Shown here one piece after another: positions 1-6,470 of a stretch of 10,273 nucleotides of DNA. The notes under the pieces are model-generated. The model did not search any database. It was not told the DNA's origin and was given only the letters and a program-made list of their open reading frames with translations. The stretch comes from CAZFZQ01 sp964522845 (lineage in GTDB: Bacteria; Patescibacteriota; Patescibacteriia; GCA-002772895): contig CAZFZQ010000028.1 of NCBI GenBank assembly GCA_964522845.1, forward strand, positions 1-10,273, written 5' to 3'. The position numbers and the translations under genes are program-made. Each line of letters begins with the position of its first letter. Position 1 is the first letter of the stretch.

Positions 1-260
1 CCTCGTTCAGGAACTCTGCAAAAAAGCGACCGTAACTTCGGGATAAGGTCTGCCCCAAGCAATTGGGGCCGCAGCTAATAATTTCAAGCGACTGTTTAAC
101 AAAAACACAGGTCCCTGCTAAACCGTAAGGTGATGTATAGGGGCTGATGCCTGGCCAGTGTCAGAACGTTAAGGGGAGATGTAAAGCATACCTCGCTTTA
201 GTGAGGTATGCGTAGCATTGAGCCGAAGCGCTGATGAACGCCGGCGATAACTATAATCGT

Positions 261-1056
261 TGACTCGCTACCCTTTCCATTTGGAAAGTTAAGAGTTAGG
301 GCGATTATAAAATCCGACCATATGCTGGAACATCCGGAGAATCTTGCACTACCGAGCAGGTAAAAATGTGCAAGCGTATGTTTTTTAAAAAAAACATGCC
401 GGACAATCAGCAGGAAAGATTGCTAAAACGCCATATTAAAAAAATATGGACAAAACAATTAGTTACATTCTGGACCGTTTTCACAACCAAAAAAAGTATT
501 TACATTACTTTTTATCCGGATTTGTGGACGGCGAAGGAAGTTTCAGCGTGGCGATTATTCGCCACCCGATGCAGAAATTCGGATGGATGATAAATCCGTG
601 TTTCCAAGTATACCAGCATGAAAAACACAGATATATTCTGGAATTGTGCAAATATATTTTTGGAACCGGCTCGATTTACAGGAAATCGGGAACGCATCCG
701 GTATTGAATTTCAGCATTGATTCGCGCCGCTCCATTCTGGAGCGCGTCATACCTTTCTTTGAAAGGTATCCGTTGATTGTAAAAGAAGAATCGTTTAACA
801 AGTTTAAAGAAATAGTGCGCGCCATGGAAAATAAGGAGCACTTGACTTTGAGCGGTTTTAAGCGATTGGTAGAAATTGCTTATTCTATGAATCAACAAGG
901 TAAAGGCAGAAAACATACCAAGGAGTATATTTTCGCCAACCTGACTTAAGCGTTTTAGCAAAATCCTCAGAGACTACACGTCGGATCCATATCTGCAAGT
1001 CGGCAGATCAATGGAATGATATAGTCCATACCATATGGCAACATGTGGAGCAAAAG
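261..1056 (+). ncRNA. Group I intron 1 (insertion after U1923), carries a homing endonuclease
   Basis: A self-splicing ribozyme interrupts helix 69 at the position used by the chloroplast I-CeuI intron. The 5' exon end ataatcgt (253-260) pairs with the guide gcgattat (301-308), giving eight pairs with T260.G301 as the splice-site wobble. The intron ends in G1056 and the exon resumes at cctaagg. Core pieces include tatgctggaacatccg (about 322-337), ggacaatcagcaggaaa (401-417), and the P7 strands gactac and gatatagtc near 972 and 1017. A perfect 11-bp P6 extension (420-430 with 951-961) closes a loop that holds the endonuclease gene. The core resembles that of intron 3 and differs from introns 2, 4 and 5. 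Confidence 0.95.
446..949 (+). CDS. LAGLIDADG homing endonuclease encoded in intron 1
   Basis: This 167-aa protein should cut intronless 23S genes near the U1923 site and so spread intron 1 by homing. Residues 22-33, FLSGFVDGEGSF, are a single LAGLIDADG motif; E30 occupies the catalytic acidic position. One motif and a length near 165 residues match the homodimeric I-CreI/I-CeuI type. The ATG at 446 is the first start inside the P6 loop, and the stop at 947-949 lies just before the closing strand at 951, so the gene fits the loop exactly. No Shine-Dalgarno is visible. The start codon lies in a 7-bp hairpin (431-437 with 443-449), which may restrict translation. Specificity for U1923 is inferred from location only. 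The frame is intact, so the enzyme may be active. Confidence 0.9.
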   Translation: MDKTISYILDRFHNQKKYLHYFLSGFVDGEGSFSVAIIRHPMQKFGWMINPCFQVYQHEKHRYILELCKYIFGTGSIYRKSGTHPVLNFSIDSRRSILERVIPFFERYPLIVKEESFNKFKEIVRAMENKEHLTLSGFKRLVEIAYSMNQQGKGRKHTKEYIFANLT

Positions 1057-1084
1057 CCTAAGGTAGCGTAATCCCTTGTCGGGT

Positions 1085-1384
1085 AAAAAATCTACATGCG
1101 GGTCAATCCATTGCAGAGATGGATGCTGTAGAGCTTGCCCGAGTACAGTGGCAACACTGTACCAGTAATCCGACTCATAACGGTGGATGCCAATTTTATA
1201 GTATAATTGGTTAATACCGTGGCAACCCTGAGCAATCAGGGAGCTGTAACGACTGCGTTCCAATTGGAACAAGATGGAAGGTACCTGATAATCAGGAATC
1301 AAAACTTTCATCATACGTCGGCTCTCCGATAAATATCGGAGATGAAAGTATAGTCTAATCATTAAGGAAACTTAGTGCACATTG
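1085..1384 (+). ncRNA. Group I intron 2 (insertion after U1951), no ORF
   Basis: This compact 300-nt ribozyme lies only 28 nt of exon downstream of intron 1. The exon end tcgggt (1079-1084) pairs with gcccga (1137-1142), with T1084.G1137 as the wobble. The intron ends in G1384 before the exon sequence aagttccgacc. Shared core motifs are aataccgtggcaa near 1213, ctgtaacgact near 1244 and tatagtct near 1349. These match introns 4 and 5 rather than 1 and 3. Reading frames on the opposite strand are not supported as genes. Confidence 0.92.
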
Positions 1385-1457
1385 AAGTTCCGACCCGCAC
1401 GAATGGCATAACGACTTGAAAACTGTCTTAACGAGGTACTCGGCGAAATTCCACTAT

Positions 1458-1488
<31 letters not shown>

Positions 1489-1559
1489 GAAAAGACCCCG
1501 TGAAGCTTTACTACAACTTGACATTGGAGTATGGCATCGCATGTTTAGAATAGGTGGGA

Positions 1560-1577
1560 GATTGTCGCAAGACAATC
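1560..1577 (+). other. Minimal hairpin replacing the L1 stalk of 23S rRNA
   Basis: Between the conserved ggtgggag and tgaaatacc segments, where bacteria normally have the helix 76-78 stalk that binds ribosomal protein uL1, there is only a perfect 7-bp stem (attgtc/gacaat plus the outer g1560-c1577 pair) capped by a GCAA tetraloop. The spacing is roughly half that of E. coli as I remember it. The uL1-binding internal loops are missing. Confidence 0.8.
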
Positions 1578-1847
1578 AACAGTGAAATACCACCCTTGCG
1601 TAGCTTTATTTCTTATTCCGGGCCCTGAATCGGGCTTGGGAGACAGTGTCTGGTGGGTAGTTTATCTGGGGCGGATGCCTTAAGGTTTCAACCAAACTCC
1701 GTGTTGAAACAGGGGGCGTTTCGGCTGTATGCTGGAACATCCGTGCTTTTAATAGCTGTAGTATGTTTGGATACGCATTGTCGTGAAAATTCCAAACTGC
1801 GGACAATCAGCAGGAAACTATGATTGGGGATGGAAAGGGAGAGAAAA

Positions 1848-2027
1848 ATGGCAAAAAAGGTAAGTAACAATAAAAAAACAAAAACAAAAAAATGCGCAAA
1901 TTGTAAGAAATTGAGATACGAAATTATGCGTTTAAGAGACCAATGCAAAGATTTGAGAGAAGCATTCAATGATCTTAAAGAAGAATTTGATGGATATAAA
2001 CATTTCGTTCGAAGCGTAAATGAGTAA
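1848..2027 (+). CDS. Small lysine-rich coiled-coil protein inside intron 3, unknown function
   Basis: I do not recognise this 59-aa protein. It begins MAKKVSNNKKTKTKKCANCK: a basic N-terminus with eight lysines in the first 20 residues, then a CxxC pair (C16, C19). The rest, to the C-terminus at E59, is charged and probably helical or coiled coil, with another cysteine at residue 33. I chose the ATG at 1848 because a purine-rich Shine-Dalgarno-like stretch (about 1834-1842) precedes it; an in-frame ATG at 1824 would add eight residues. The gene occupies the P6 loop where intron 1 keeps its endonuclease, but has no LAGLIDADG, GIY-YIG or HNH motif visible. It could be a reduced endonuclease remnant, a maturase-like helper or an unrelated passenger. 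Translation is unproven. Confidence 0.5.
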   Translation: MAKKVSNNKKTKTKKCANCKKLRYEIMRLRDQCKDLREAFNDLKEEFDGYKHFVRSVNE

Positions 2028-2045
2028 AAAGTTTTTTGCATTTTT

Positions 2046-2069
2046 GGCAACTATTTAAAGTTGCCCTTT
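2046..2069 (+). terminator. Terminator-like hairpin after the intron 3 ORF
   Basis: The stem ggcaac (2046-2051) with gttgcc (2060-2065) has an 8-nt loop and is followed by ctttt, 18 bases after the ORF stop. It lies inside the intron, so strong termination would truncate 23S. It may instead be a structural part of the P6 extension. Confidence 0.35.
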
Positions 2070-2461
2070 TCCACCCCCAAATCATAGGCTCCTCAACGAC
2101 TATACGCCGAACTTCGATTGAACGTCGAAGATGATATAGTCTGATCTTTATGGCGACATAAAGAGTGTGACAGAACAGAAATGGTCACACCCGTCTGTAA
2201 AAAGATGTGTAACACAATTGCCCAAAAAGTAACGGAGGCGTTTACAAAGGTTGGCTTGGTCCGGATGGAAACCGGATTCTGAAGTGCAAACGCATAAGCC
2301 AGCTTTACTGGAACTCCTACAAGAGGACCAGTTGCGAAAGCAGAAGTTAGTGATCCGACCATTCATTATAGGATGGTGGAAGCTCATCGGACAAAAGCTA
2401 CTCCGGGGATAACAGGCTGATCCTTTCCGAGCGTCCATAGCGACGAAAGGGTTTGGCACCT

Positions 2462-2755
2462 TAACTTAATCGGGGTGCTATCTCAAGTAATTGAGATACC
2501 AAATAACGGCTTATAACGGTGGACTCTTTGTTTCACGCATATGGCGATGGTATAATTAAAGCTATATGTCATTAAATAAAGACAATACCGTGGGAAGTTT
2601 CGCATTGCGCGAAACCCCGTAACGACTGATCTCGAAAGAGAGATATGGCAGGTTCTTAAAAATTTAAGATAAACAAACTGTCATAATACGCCGTCTCCTA
2701 ATGTAAAATTAGGATGAAGATATAGTCTGCTCTGTTAGTGATAACAGAATGAAAG
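2462..2755 (+). ncRNA. Group I intron 4 (insertion after U2500), no ORF
   Basis: This 294-nt ribozyme sits in the peptidyl-transferase centre. The exon end gcacct (2456-2461) pairs with gggtgc (2473-2478), with T2461.G2473 as the wobble. The last intron base is G2755 and the exon resumes as cgatgtcgg. It shares acaataccgtgggaag (about 2582), cccgtaacgactgatct and agatatagtct (about 2718) with intron 5, and cataacggtgga-like sequence with intron 2. Confidence 0.93.
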
Positions 2756-2815
2756 CGATGTCGGCTCGTCGCATCCTGGCGGTGGAGAAGCTGCCAAGGG
2801 TTTGGCTGTTCGCCA

Positions 2816-2851
<36 letters not shown>

Positions 2852-3123
2852 AAATAACATTGCGACCCGTCGTTGCAAAATGACGGCAAAAATTAACTAA
2901 TATCGGTGAAATCCTTTTTGTTTTTTTGACCGAACATCATTAAGGACAATACCGAGGGAAGTCTGGAAATTTTTCAGACCCTGTAACGACTTATTCCGCA
3001 TCGTGCGGAATTAATAGAAGGTACCCGATAATCGGGGAAAATAAACTCCTATTACATGTTGACTCCCATTTTAAAATGGGAAGAAGATATAGTCTATGCC
3101 ATTGGTAACAATGGAATGTCATG
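2852..3123 (+). ncRNA. Group I intron 5 (insertion after U2596), no ORF
   Basis: At 272 nt this is the shortest of the five. It splits the helix 93 loop: joining gaacgtcgt (ending 2851) to gagacag (from 3124) restores the bacterial sequence exactly. The exon end gtcgt (2847-2851) pairs with gcgac (2862-2866), with T2851.G2862 as the wobble, and the intron ends in G3123. Core motifs are acaataccgagggaag near 2944, ccctgtaacgact near 2979 and aagatatagtct near 3084. Confidence 0.93.
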
Positions 3124-3459
3124 GAGACAGTTCGGTCTCCTATCCGCTGTGGGCGTCGAAATTTGAGAAGGCTCTTCCCTAGTACGAGAGGACCGGGAAG
3201 GACGAACCTCTGGTGTATGAGTTGTCTTGCCAAAGGCATAGCTCAGTAGCCAGGTTCGGCACGGATAAACGCTGAAAGCATATAAGCGTGAAGCCGTCTT
3301 CAAGATTAAATTTCATTAAGGATCCAGGTAGACGACCTGGTTGATAGGCAGTAGGTGAAAGCCCCGCAAGGGGTTGAGCCAAGCTGTACTAATAATCCAT
3401 CGCTCTTTTCCCTATATTTGGTTTGATATATTGGTTTTAGTTATAAAAAGACGTATAGT

Positions 3460-3490
3460 TTCGGTGCTTCTACCGGGCTGGTCACCCCAC
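3460..3490 (+). pseudogene. 5' half of a second, split 5S rRNA
   Basis: Thirty-one bases align with the first part of the intact 5S (3571 onward), sharing tgcttctaccgg and ggtcac. Positions that differ are matched by changes in a 3' half at 3848-3919, not by the intact gene. Helix I here is ttcggtgc (3460-3467), which pairs with gcgccgga (3912-3919). Helix II here is ggctg (3476-3480), which pairs with cagcc (3861-3865). After 3490 the similarity stops. Sequence to 3546 forms its own hairpins, including tcggtgct (3461-3468) with agcaccga (3539-3546). It is either a relic of an interrupted gene or one half of a fragmented RNA. Confidence 0.65.
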
Positions 3491-3538
3491 TTCGCTCTTG
3501 GATTACCGAGAGCTTCGCGGGGCAGGCACCCGTTTCTC

Positions 3539-3724
<186 letters not shown>

Positions 3725-3747
3725 GGGCGCGCACGGAAGCATGCCCC

Positions 3748-3851
3748 GTACCAAGCCGCAAACCAAATATTATTTAAAGAAAAAGTAAGCCGAAGGCGTT
3801 TCCGTGTGGAGACGTTTTTTTATTGCAATATGTTGGTTTGGGCTTTGGTGC
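3748..3851 (+). repeat. Imperfect inverted repeat enclosing a terminator
   Basis: The arm at 3748-3771 (gtaccaag...aaatatt) is largely complementary to 3827-3851 (aatatgttggtttgggctttg...). The terminator hairpin at 3797-3814 sits in the loop. The right arm runs directly into the 3' half of the split 5S, so this stem competes with 5S helix III pairing. Confidence 0.6.
3797..3821 (+). terminator. Intrinsic terminator downstream of the rRNA genes
   Basis: The stem cgtttcc (3797-3803) with ggagacg (3808-3814) has one G.T pair and a gtgt loop, followed by seven T. It probably ends the rRNA operon transcript. The 5S 3'-half copy lies beyond it. Confidence 0.75.
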
Positions 3852-3919
3852 GGGGTTAAGCAGCCCAGGGCCGATGGTAGCCGGACTTAAGTGTCCCGCA
3901 AGAGTAGGTCGGCGCCGGA
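3848..3919 (+). pseudogene. 3' half of a second, split 5S rRNA
   Basis: Positions 3867-3912 are identical to 3634-3679 of the intact 5S (46 bases), and gttaagc (3855-3861) also matches. The differences are in the helix strands: cagcc instead of ctctc for helix II, gcgccgga instead of gtgctggg for helix I, and gtgcggg before gttaagc. These fit the 5' half at 3460-3490 and not the intact gene. It lies after the probable rRNA terminator, so expression is doubtful. Confidence 0.7.
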
Positions 3920-3940
3920 ACCATGCGTCTTTTTTAATTG

Positions 3941-4013
3941 ACCCAGTAGTGAAAGTTTGGCTCGCCGCTCTGGCGGCGCAAGATGAGAATCTGCCAAATT
4001 TCTACTACTGGGT
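3941..4013 (+). repeat. Structured palindrome with two internal hairpins
   Basis: An outer perfect 10-bp stem, acccagtagt (3941-3950) with actactgggt (4004-4013), extends imperfectly through gtttggc/gccaaat. Inside are two hairpins: cgccgc/gcggcg (3963-3978) and agat/atct with a gaga loop (3981-3992). This three-way junction layout suggests a dispersed intergenic repeat or a small structured RNA. No protein is supported here. Confidence 0.6.
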
Positions 4014-4041
4014 TGACAAAAATAATTTTTTAATGTAAGTT
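4013..4041 (+). promoter_or_regulatory. Candidate promoter for the 68-aa gene
   Basis: A consensus TTGACA (4013-4018) is followed after 17 nt by a weak -10, taagtt (4036-4041). Transcription would start close to the Shine-Dalgarno of the next gene. The last base of the upstream palindrome is the first base of the -35, so folding of that element could affect it. Confidence 0.4.
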
Positions 4042-4059
4042 TATTGGGAGGAGGCGACG

Positions 4060-4266
4060 ATGGCAAAACGAAAGCTGCAAAGATCGTATAAAGTGATAAA
4101 GTGCGAATACGGCAAGGAGATTGAATTTTTGAATGAAAATGGACTTGTTTCTGTGGCGCAAGTCAAGAAAGCCATTGCTAAAGAATTTCCTGGTTATCCG
4201 GAAAAAGACCTGTATTTTACAATATCAGATGAAACTTGGAGACTGTGTATTGGCACTACCTACTAA
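4060..4266 (+). CDS. 68-aa conserved-looking small protein, unknown function
   Basis: I do not recognise this family. A strong Shine-Dalgarno, gggaggagg (4046-4054), lies five bases before the ATG, and an intrinsic terminator overlaps the stop codon, so this is a monocistronic gene with good expression signals. The protein has a basic start (MAKRKLQRSYKVIKCEYGKE). A middle amphipathic segment (about residues 31-42, VAQVKKAIAKEF) is probably helical, and a C-terminal part rich in aromatics and beta-formers includes DLYFTISDETWRLCIGTTY. There is no signal peptide or membrane segment. The beta-helix-beta impression suggests a small globular cytoplasmic domain. Confidence 0.85.
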   Translation: MAKRKLQRSYKVIKCEYGKEIEFLNENGLVSVAQVKKAIAKEFPGYPEKDLYFTISDETWRLCIGTTY

Positions 4267-4296
4267 GCAGGAATAAAAAAGCCTGCTTTTTTTATT
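4265..4296 (+). terminator. Intrinsic terminator of the 68-aa gene
   Basis: The stem aagcagg (4265-4271) with cctgctt (4282-4288) has an A-rich loop and is followed by a run of T. It starts within the stop codon. Confidence 0.85.
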
Positions 4297-4341
4297 TCTT
4301 GCTAAATTTGGCTTTTTTGATAAGATTAAATTATTATACAT

Positions 4342-4420
4342 TGTCATTGCGAGGAGTCCTCGACGTGGCAATCTCATAAATAACGGGATCGCCACGCCAT
4401 CGGAATGGCTCGCGATGACA
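4342..4420 (+). repeat. Dispersed palindromic repeat, full copy
   Basis: The element begins tgtcattgcgag and ends ctcgcgatgaca, an imperfect inverted repeat about 79 bp long. Each half has its own hairpin: gagga/tcctc on the left and gcca/tggc around tcgga on the right. The right half (4385-4420) matches 31 of 36 bases at 9236-9271. It fills the space before yvcK and supplies an upstream ATG at 4405. Elements with tcattgcgag...ctcgcaatgac ends are, from memory, common in CPR genomes. Confidence 0.8.
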
Positions 4421-4425
4421 CGCTT

Positions 4426-5415
4426 ATGGATTTATCAGCCAAGAAAAAAATAACCACCATCGGCGGGGGAACGGGGCATTTTACCATACTTTCCGGCTTA
4501 AAAAAGTATGATTTGGATATTTCCGCGATTGTGAGTATGGCGGACGATGGCGGGTCAACCGGCATTTTGCGGCACGAACTGGGAGTGTTGCCGCCGGGCG
4601 ATGTGCGCCAATGTTTGGTGGCGTTGTCCGACGCGCCGGAAATAATGCGCGACCTTTTTTTATACCGCTTCGGTTTGGGGTCGCTCGCGGGCCACAACTT
4701 CGGCAATCTTTTTTTATCAGCTATGGAAAAACTAACCAACCGCTTTGAAGACGCGGTGGCGCTCACGGGAAAAATTTTGAATATCAAAGGCCGGGTCATT
4801 CCCGTCACCGTGGAGTCCATGGATCTTATGGCGGAATATCATGATGATAAAATCGTGAAAGGCCAAAGCAAAATTTCAAAATATAAAAAAAGCAAAATAA
4901 AAAAATTATTTTTGGAGCGCGAAGTACATGCCAGTTTTGAAGCGGTGCAGGCGGTGTTGAATGCCGACCTCGTGGTTCTTTCGCCCGGCGATCTCTACAC
5001 CAGTTTGTTGCCGAATTTTTTATCCTTCGGAATGAAAGAAGCGCTCGCGCGCACTAACGCGAAAATCGCTTACGTGGTAAATTTGATGACCAAGCGCGGC
5101 GAAACGGACAGTTTTGGCGCGCATGATTTTGTCACGGAATTGGAAAAATATATCGGCGAAAATGTGGTGGATTATGTTTTGGTAAATACGGCCAAGCCCG
5201 CGGATGAAATGATAAAACTTTACACCAAAGAGGGCGAACATTTTGTAGTCCCTGATTTGGAAAAATTGGCCGGCACCCGTTACAAAATAATTTCCGGCGA
5301 TTTTTTGAATCAAATTATTTTTGAAACAAATTCCGCGGATAAATTGAAACGAAGCATCTTGCGCCACGACAGCGACAAAGTGGCGAGATCGCTTTTGAAT
5401 TTAATTTCGTTATGA
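4426..5415 (+). CDS. yvcK: YvcK/CofD-like (UPF0052) UDP-GlcNAc-binding protein
   Basis: YvcK-family proteins are cytoplasmic, bind UDP-N-acetylglucosamine and influence cell shape and peptidoglycan synthesis in Firmicutes and Actinobacteria; the fold is that of the CofD phospholactate transferase. Visible motifs are the N-terminal glycine loop IGGGTG (residues 12-17), ADDGGSTG (39-46), and GVLPPGDVRQCL (53-64). About 329 residues is normal for the family. I start at ATG 4426 (MDLSAKKKITTIGGGTG). The in-frame ATG at 4405 lies inside the palindromic repeat and would add repeat-derived residues MARDDTL. No clear Shine-Dalgarno precedes either. Its TGA overlaps the next gene's ATG by 4 bases, so the two are translationally coupled. 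An enzymatic activity cannot be excluded. Confidence 0.9.
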   Translation: MDLSAKKKITTIGGGTGHFTILSGLKKYDLDISAIVSMADDGGSTGILRHELGVLPPGDVRQCLVALSDAPEIMRDLFLYRFGLGSLAGHNFGNLFLSAMEKLTNRFEDAVALTGKILNIKGRVIPVTVESMDLMAEYHDDKIVKGQSKISKYKKSKIKKLFLEREVHASFEAVQAVLNADLVVLSPGDLYTSLLPNFLSFGMKEALARTNAKIAYVVNLMTKRGETDSFGAHDFVTELEKYIGENVVDYVLVNTAKPADEMIKLYTKEGEHFVVPDLEKLAGTRYKIISGDFLNQIIFETNSADKLKRSILRHDSDKVARSLLNLISL

Positions 5416-6161
5416 GCGACACGCAAATAATTATTTTGGCCGGGGGACAAGGCAAGCGGATGGGCGGAGATATGCCCAAAGTTTTAATTTTATTAAAAAA
5501 TCGTCCGCTGATTGAACATTTGTTGGATTCCGTCATGCCTGTCGCGCGAATAAAGCCCGTGGTTGTCGTTGGTTTTAAGGGCGAATTGGTAAAACAAATA
5601 TTGGGAGACAAGGTTATTTACGCTACGCAAACGGAACAGCTGGGTACGGGGCACGCGGTAATGTGCGCGCGGGAAAAAATTCCCGGCATGGCAAAGAATA
5701 TCGCGGTTTTGTATGGCGATATGCCCGCGATTTCATCCGATACAATAAAAAATCTTTTGGATTTGCATGTTCGTGAAGACGCGGATCTCACTATGATGAC
5801 TATCAACGTTCCCCATTTTAATAATGAATACGCGGGTTTTAACGGTTTTGGCAGAGTGGTGCGCGGCGCGGATGGAAAAATTATAAAAATCACGGAAGTA
5901 AAAGACGCGAATGATGATGAGAAAAAAATCACTGAACTAAATCCCAGTTTGTTTTGTTTCAAATCTGATTGGCTTTGGGGCGCGATTGCGCAACTAAAAA
6001 ATAATAATGTCCAAAAAGAATATTATCTGACCGATTTGGTTGGGCTCGCAATCTCGCAAAATAAAAAAATCGCTTCGCTTGCGATCGACCCTTTGGAATG
6101 CATCGGCGTAAACACGCCGGAAGAATTGCGCATCGCAGGTGAAATAATCCCGGGAGAGTAG
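5412..6161 (+). CDS. GlmU-type sugar-1-phosphate nucleotidyltransferase, single domain
   Basis: This 249-aa protein matches the N-terminal uridyltransferase half of GlmU, which makes UDP-GlcNAc from UTP and GlcNAc-1-phosphate. Motifs are the nucleotide-binding loop LAGGQGKRMGGDMPKVL (9-25), QLGTGHAV (76-83), the metal-binding YGDMP (101-105, D103), EVKDA, and GVNTPEEL near the end with N234 at the second metal-ligand position. The left-handed beta-helix acetyltransferase domain of full GlmU is absent, so acetylation would need another enzyme or an acetylated substrate. Substrate identity is inferred; other NTP-sugar transferases share the fold. It overlaps yvcK by 4 bases, linking a UDP-GlcNAc producer and a UDP-GlcNAc sensor in one operon. 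Confidence 0.88.
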   Translation: MSDTQIIILAGGQGKRMGGDMPKVLILLKNRPLIEHLLDSVMPVARIKPVVVVGFKGELVKQILGDKVIYATQTEQLGTGHAVMCAREKIPGMAKNIAVLYGDMPAISSDTIKNLLDLHVREDADLTMMTINVPHFNNEYAGFNGFGRVVRGADGKIIKITEVKDANDDEKKITELNPSLFCFKSDWLWGAIAQLKNNNVQKEYYLTDLVGLAISQNKKIASLAIDPLECIGVNTPEELRIAGEIIPGE

Positions 6162-6217
6162 ATATTTAAGCTCATTTTGCATATTCTGCCCCCACAAAGG
6201 CGGATTTTTGTTTTACC

Positions 6218-6307
6218 TTCCAAAGGGGTTCCCCCTCTTTGGAAAAGAGGGGTTAGGGGAGATTTTTTGAGGGATTTTGTATCTTTTCCTCCCCTTAAAG
6301 TAAGGGG
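6218..6307 (+). repeat. Intergenic GC-rich hairpin repeats after the nucleotidyltransferase gene
   Basis: Two strong hairpins are present: cccctctt (6232-6239) with aagagggg (6245-6252), and cccctta (6291-6297) with taagggg (6301-6307). A third stem, ttccaaag (6218-6225) with ctttggaa (6237-6244), excludes the first. The layout resembles dispersed intergenic repeats and could protect or terminate the upstream transcript. The rest of 6162-6363 shows no gene. Confidence 0.6.
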
Positions 6308-6363
6308 GGGTTGGGTGGGGTTATGATTTTGTCTAATTTTAGCCAAAAATAACTGTTAAGGAC

Positions 6364-6392
6364 TTGACAAAATATTAAAAGTATGCTATAAT
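6364..6392 (+). promoter_or_regulatory. Consensus sigma70-type promoter of the DGR target gene
   Basis: TTGACA (6364-6369) and TATAAT (6387-6392) are both perfect and separated by the ideal 17 nt. Transcription should start near 6399, leaving a leader of about 70 nt before the target gene. Confidence 0.92.
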
Positions 6393-6403
6393 ACCGGTAC
6401 AAA

Positions 6404-6468
6404 GCTTGGGAATTGTCCCGGGCTAAGGTAAGCCCCAAACTGCGGTTTGGGATAAGCCAAGGAGAGGA
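6404..6468 (+). promoter_or_regulatory. Structured 5' leader and ribosome-binding site of the target gene
   Basis: Two overlapping hairpins compete: gggct (6420-6424) with agccc (6431-6435), and cccaaac (6434-6440) with gtttggg (6445-6451). The strong Shine-Dalgarno aaggagagg lies at about 6459-6467. Its first bases can also pair, within ccaag, with cttgg at 6405-6409. Regulation by leader folding is possible but not shown. Confidence 0.45.
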
Positions 6469-6470
6469 TA

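Larger units (their letters stand above)
1681..2220 (+). ncRNA. Group I intron 3 (insertion after U2262), carries a small ORF
   Basis: The exon end atgcct (1675-1680) pairs with gggcgt (1714-1719), with T1680.G1714 as the splice-site wobble. The intron ends in G2220, and the joined exons restore helix 81 of 23S (atgcct-cc with ggaggcgt). Core motifs tatgctggaacatccg (1727-1742) and ggacaatcagcaggaaa (1801-1817) are almost identical to intron 1. P7 strands are cgactata near 2097 and atatagtct near 2134. The P6 extension ctatgattgggg (1818-1829) with ccccaaatcatag (2075-2087) encloses a small ORF. Confidence 0.92.

Noticed and set aside
366..590. 74-aa frame overlapping the intron 1 endonuclease
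   Set aside because: It covers intron core structure and is out of frame with the LAGLIDADG protein.
4405..4425. Longer YvcK start at 4405
   Set aside because: The extra residues are encoded by the palindromic repeat and YvcK proteins normally begin a few residues before IGGGTG.
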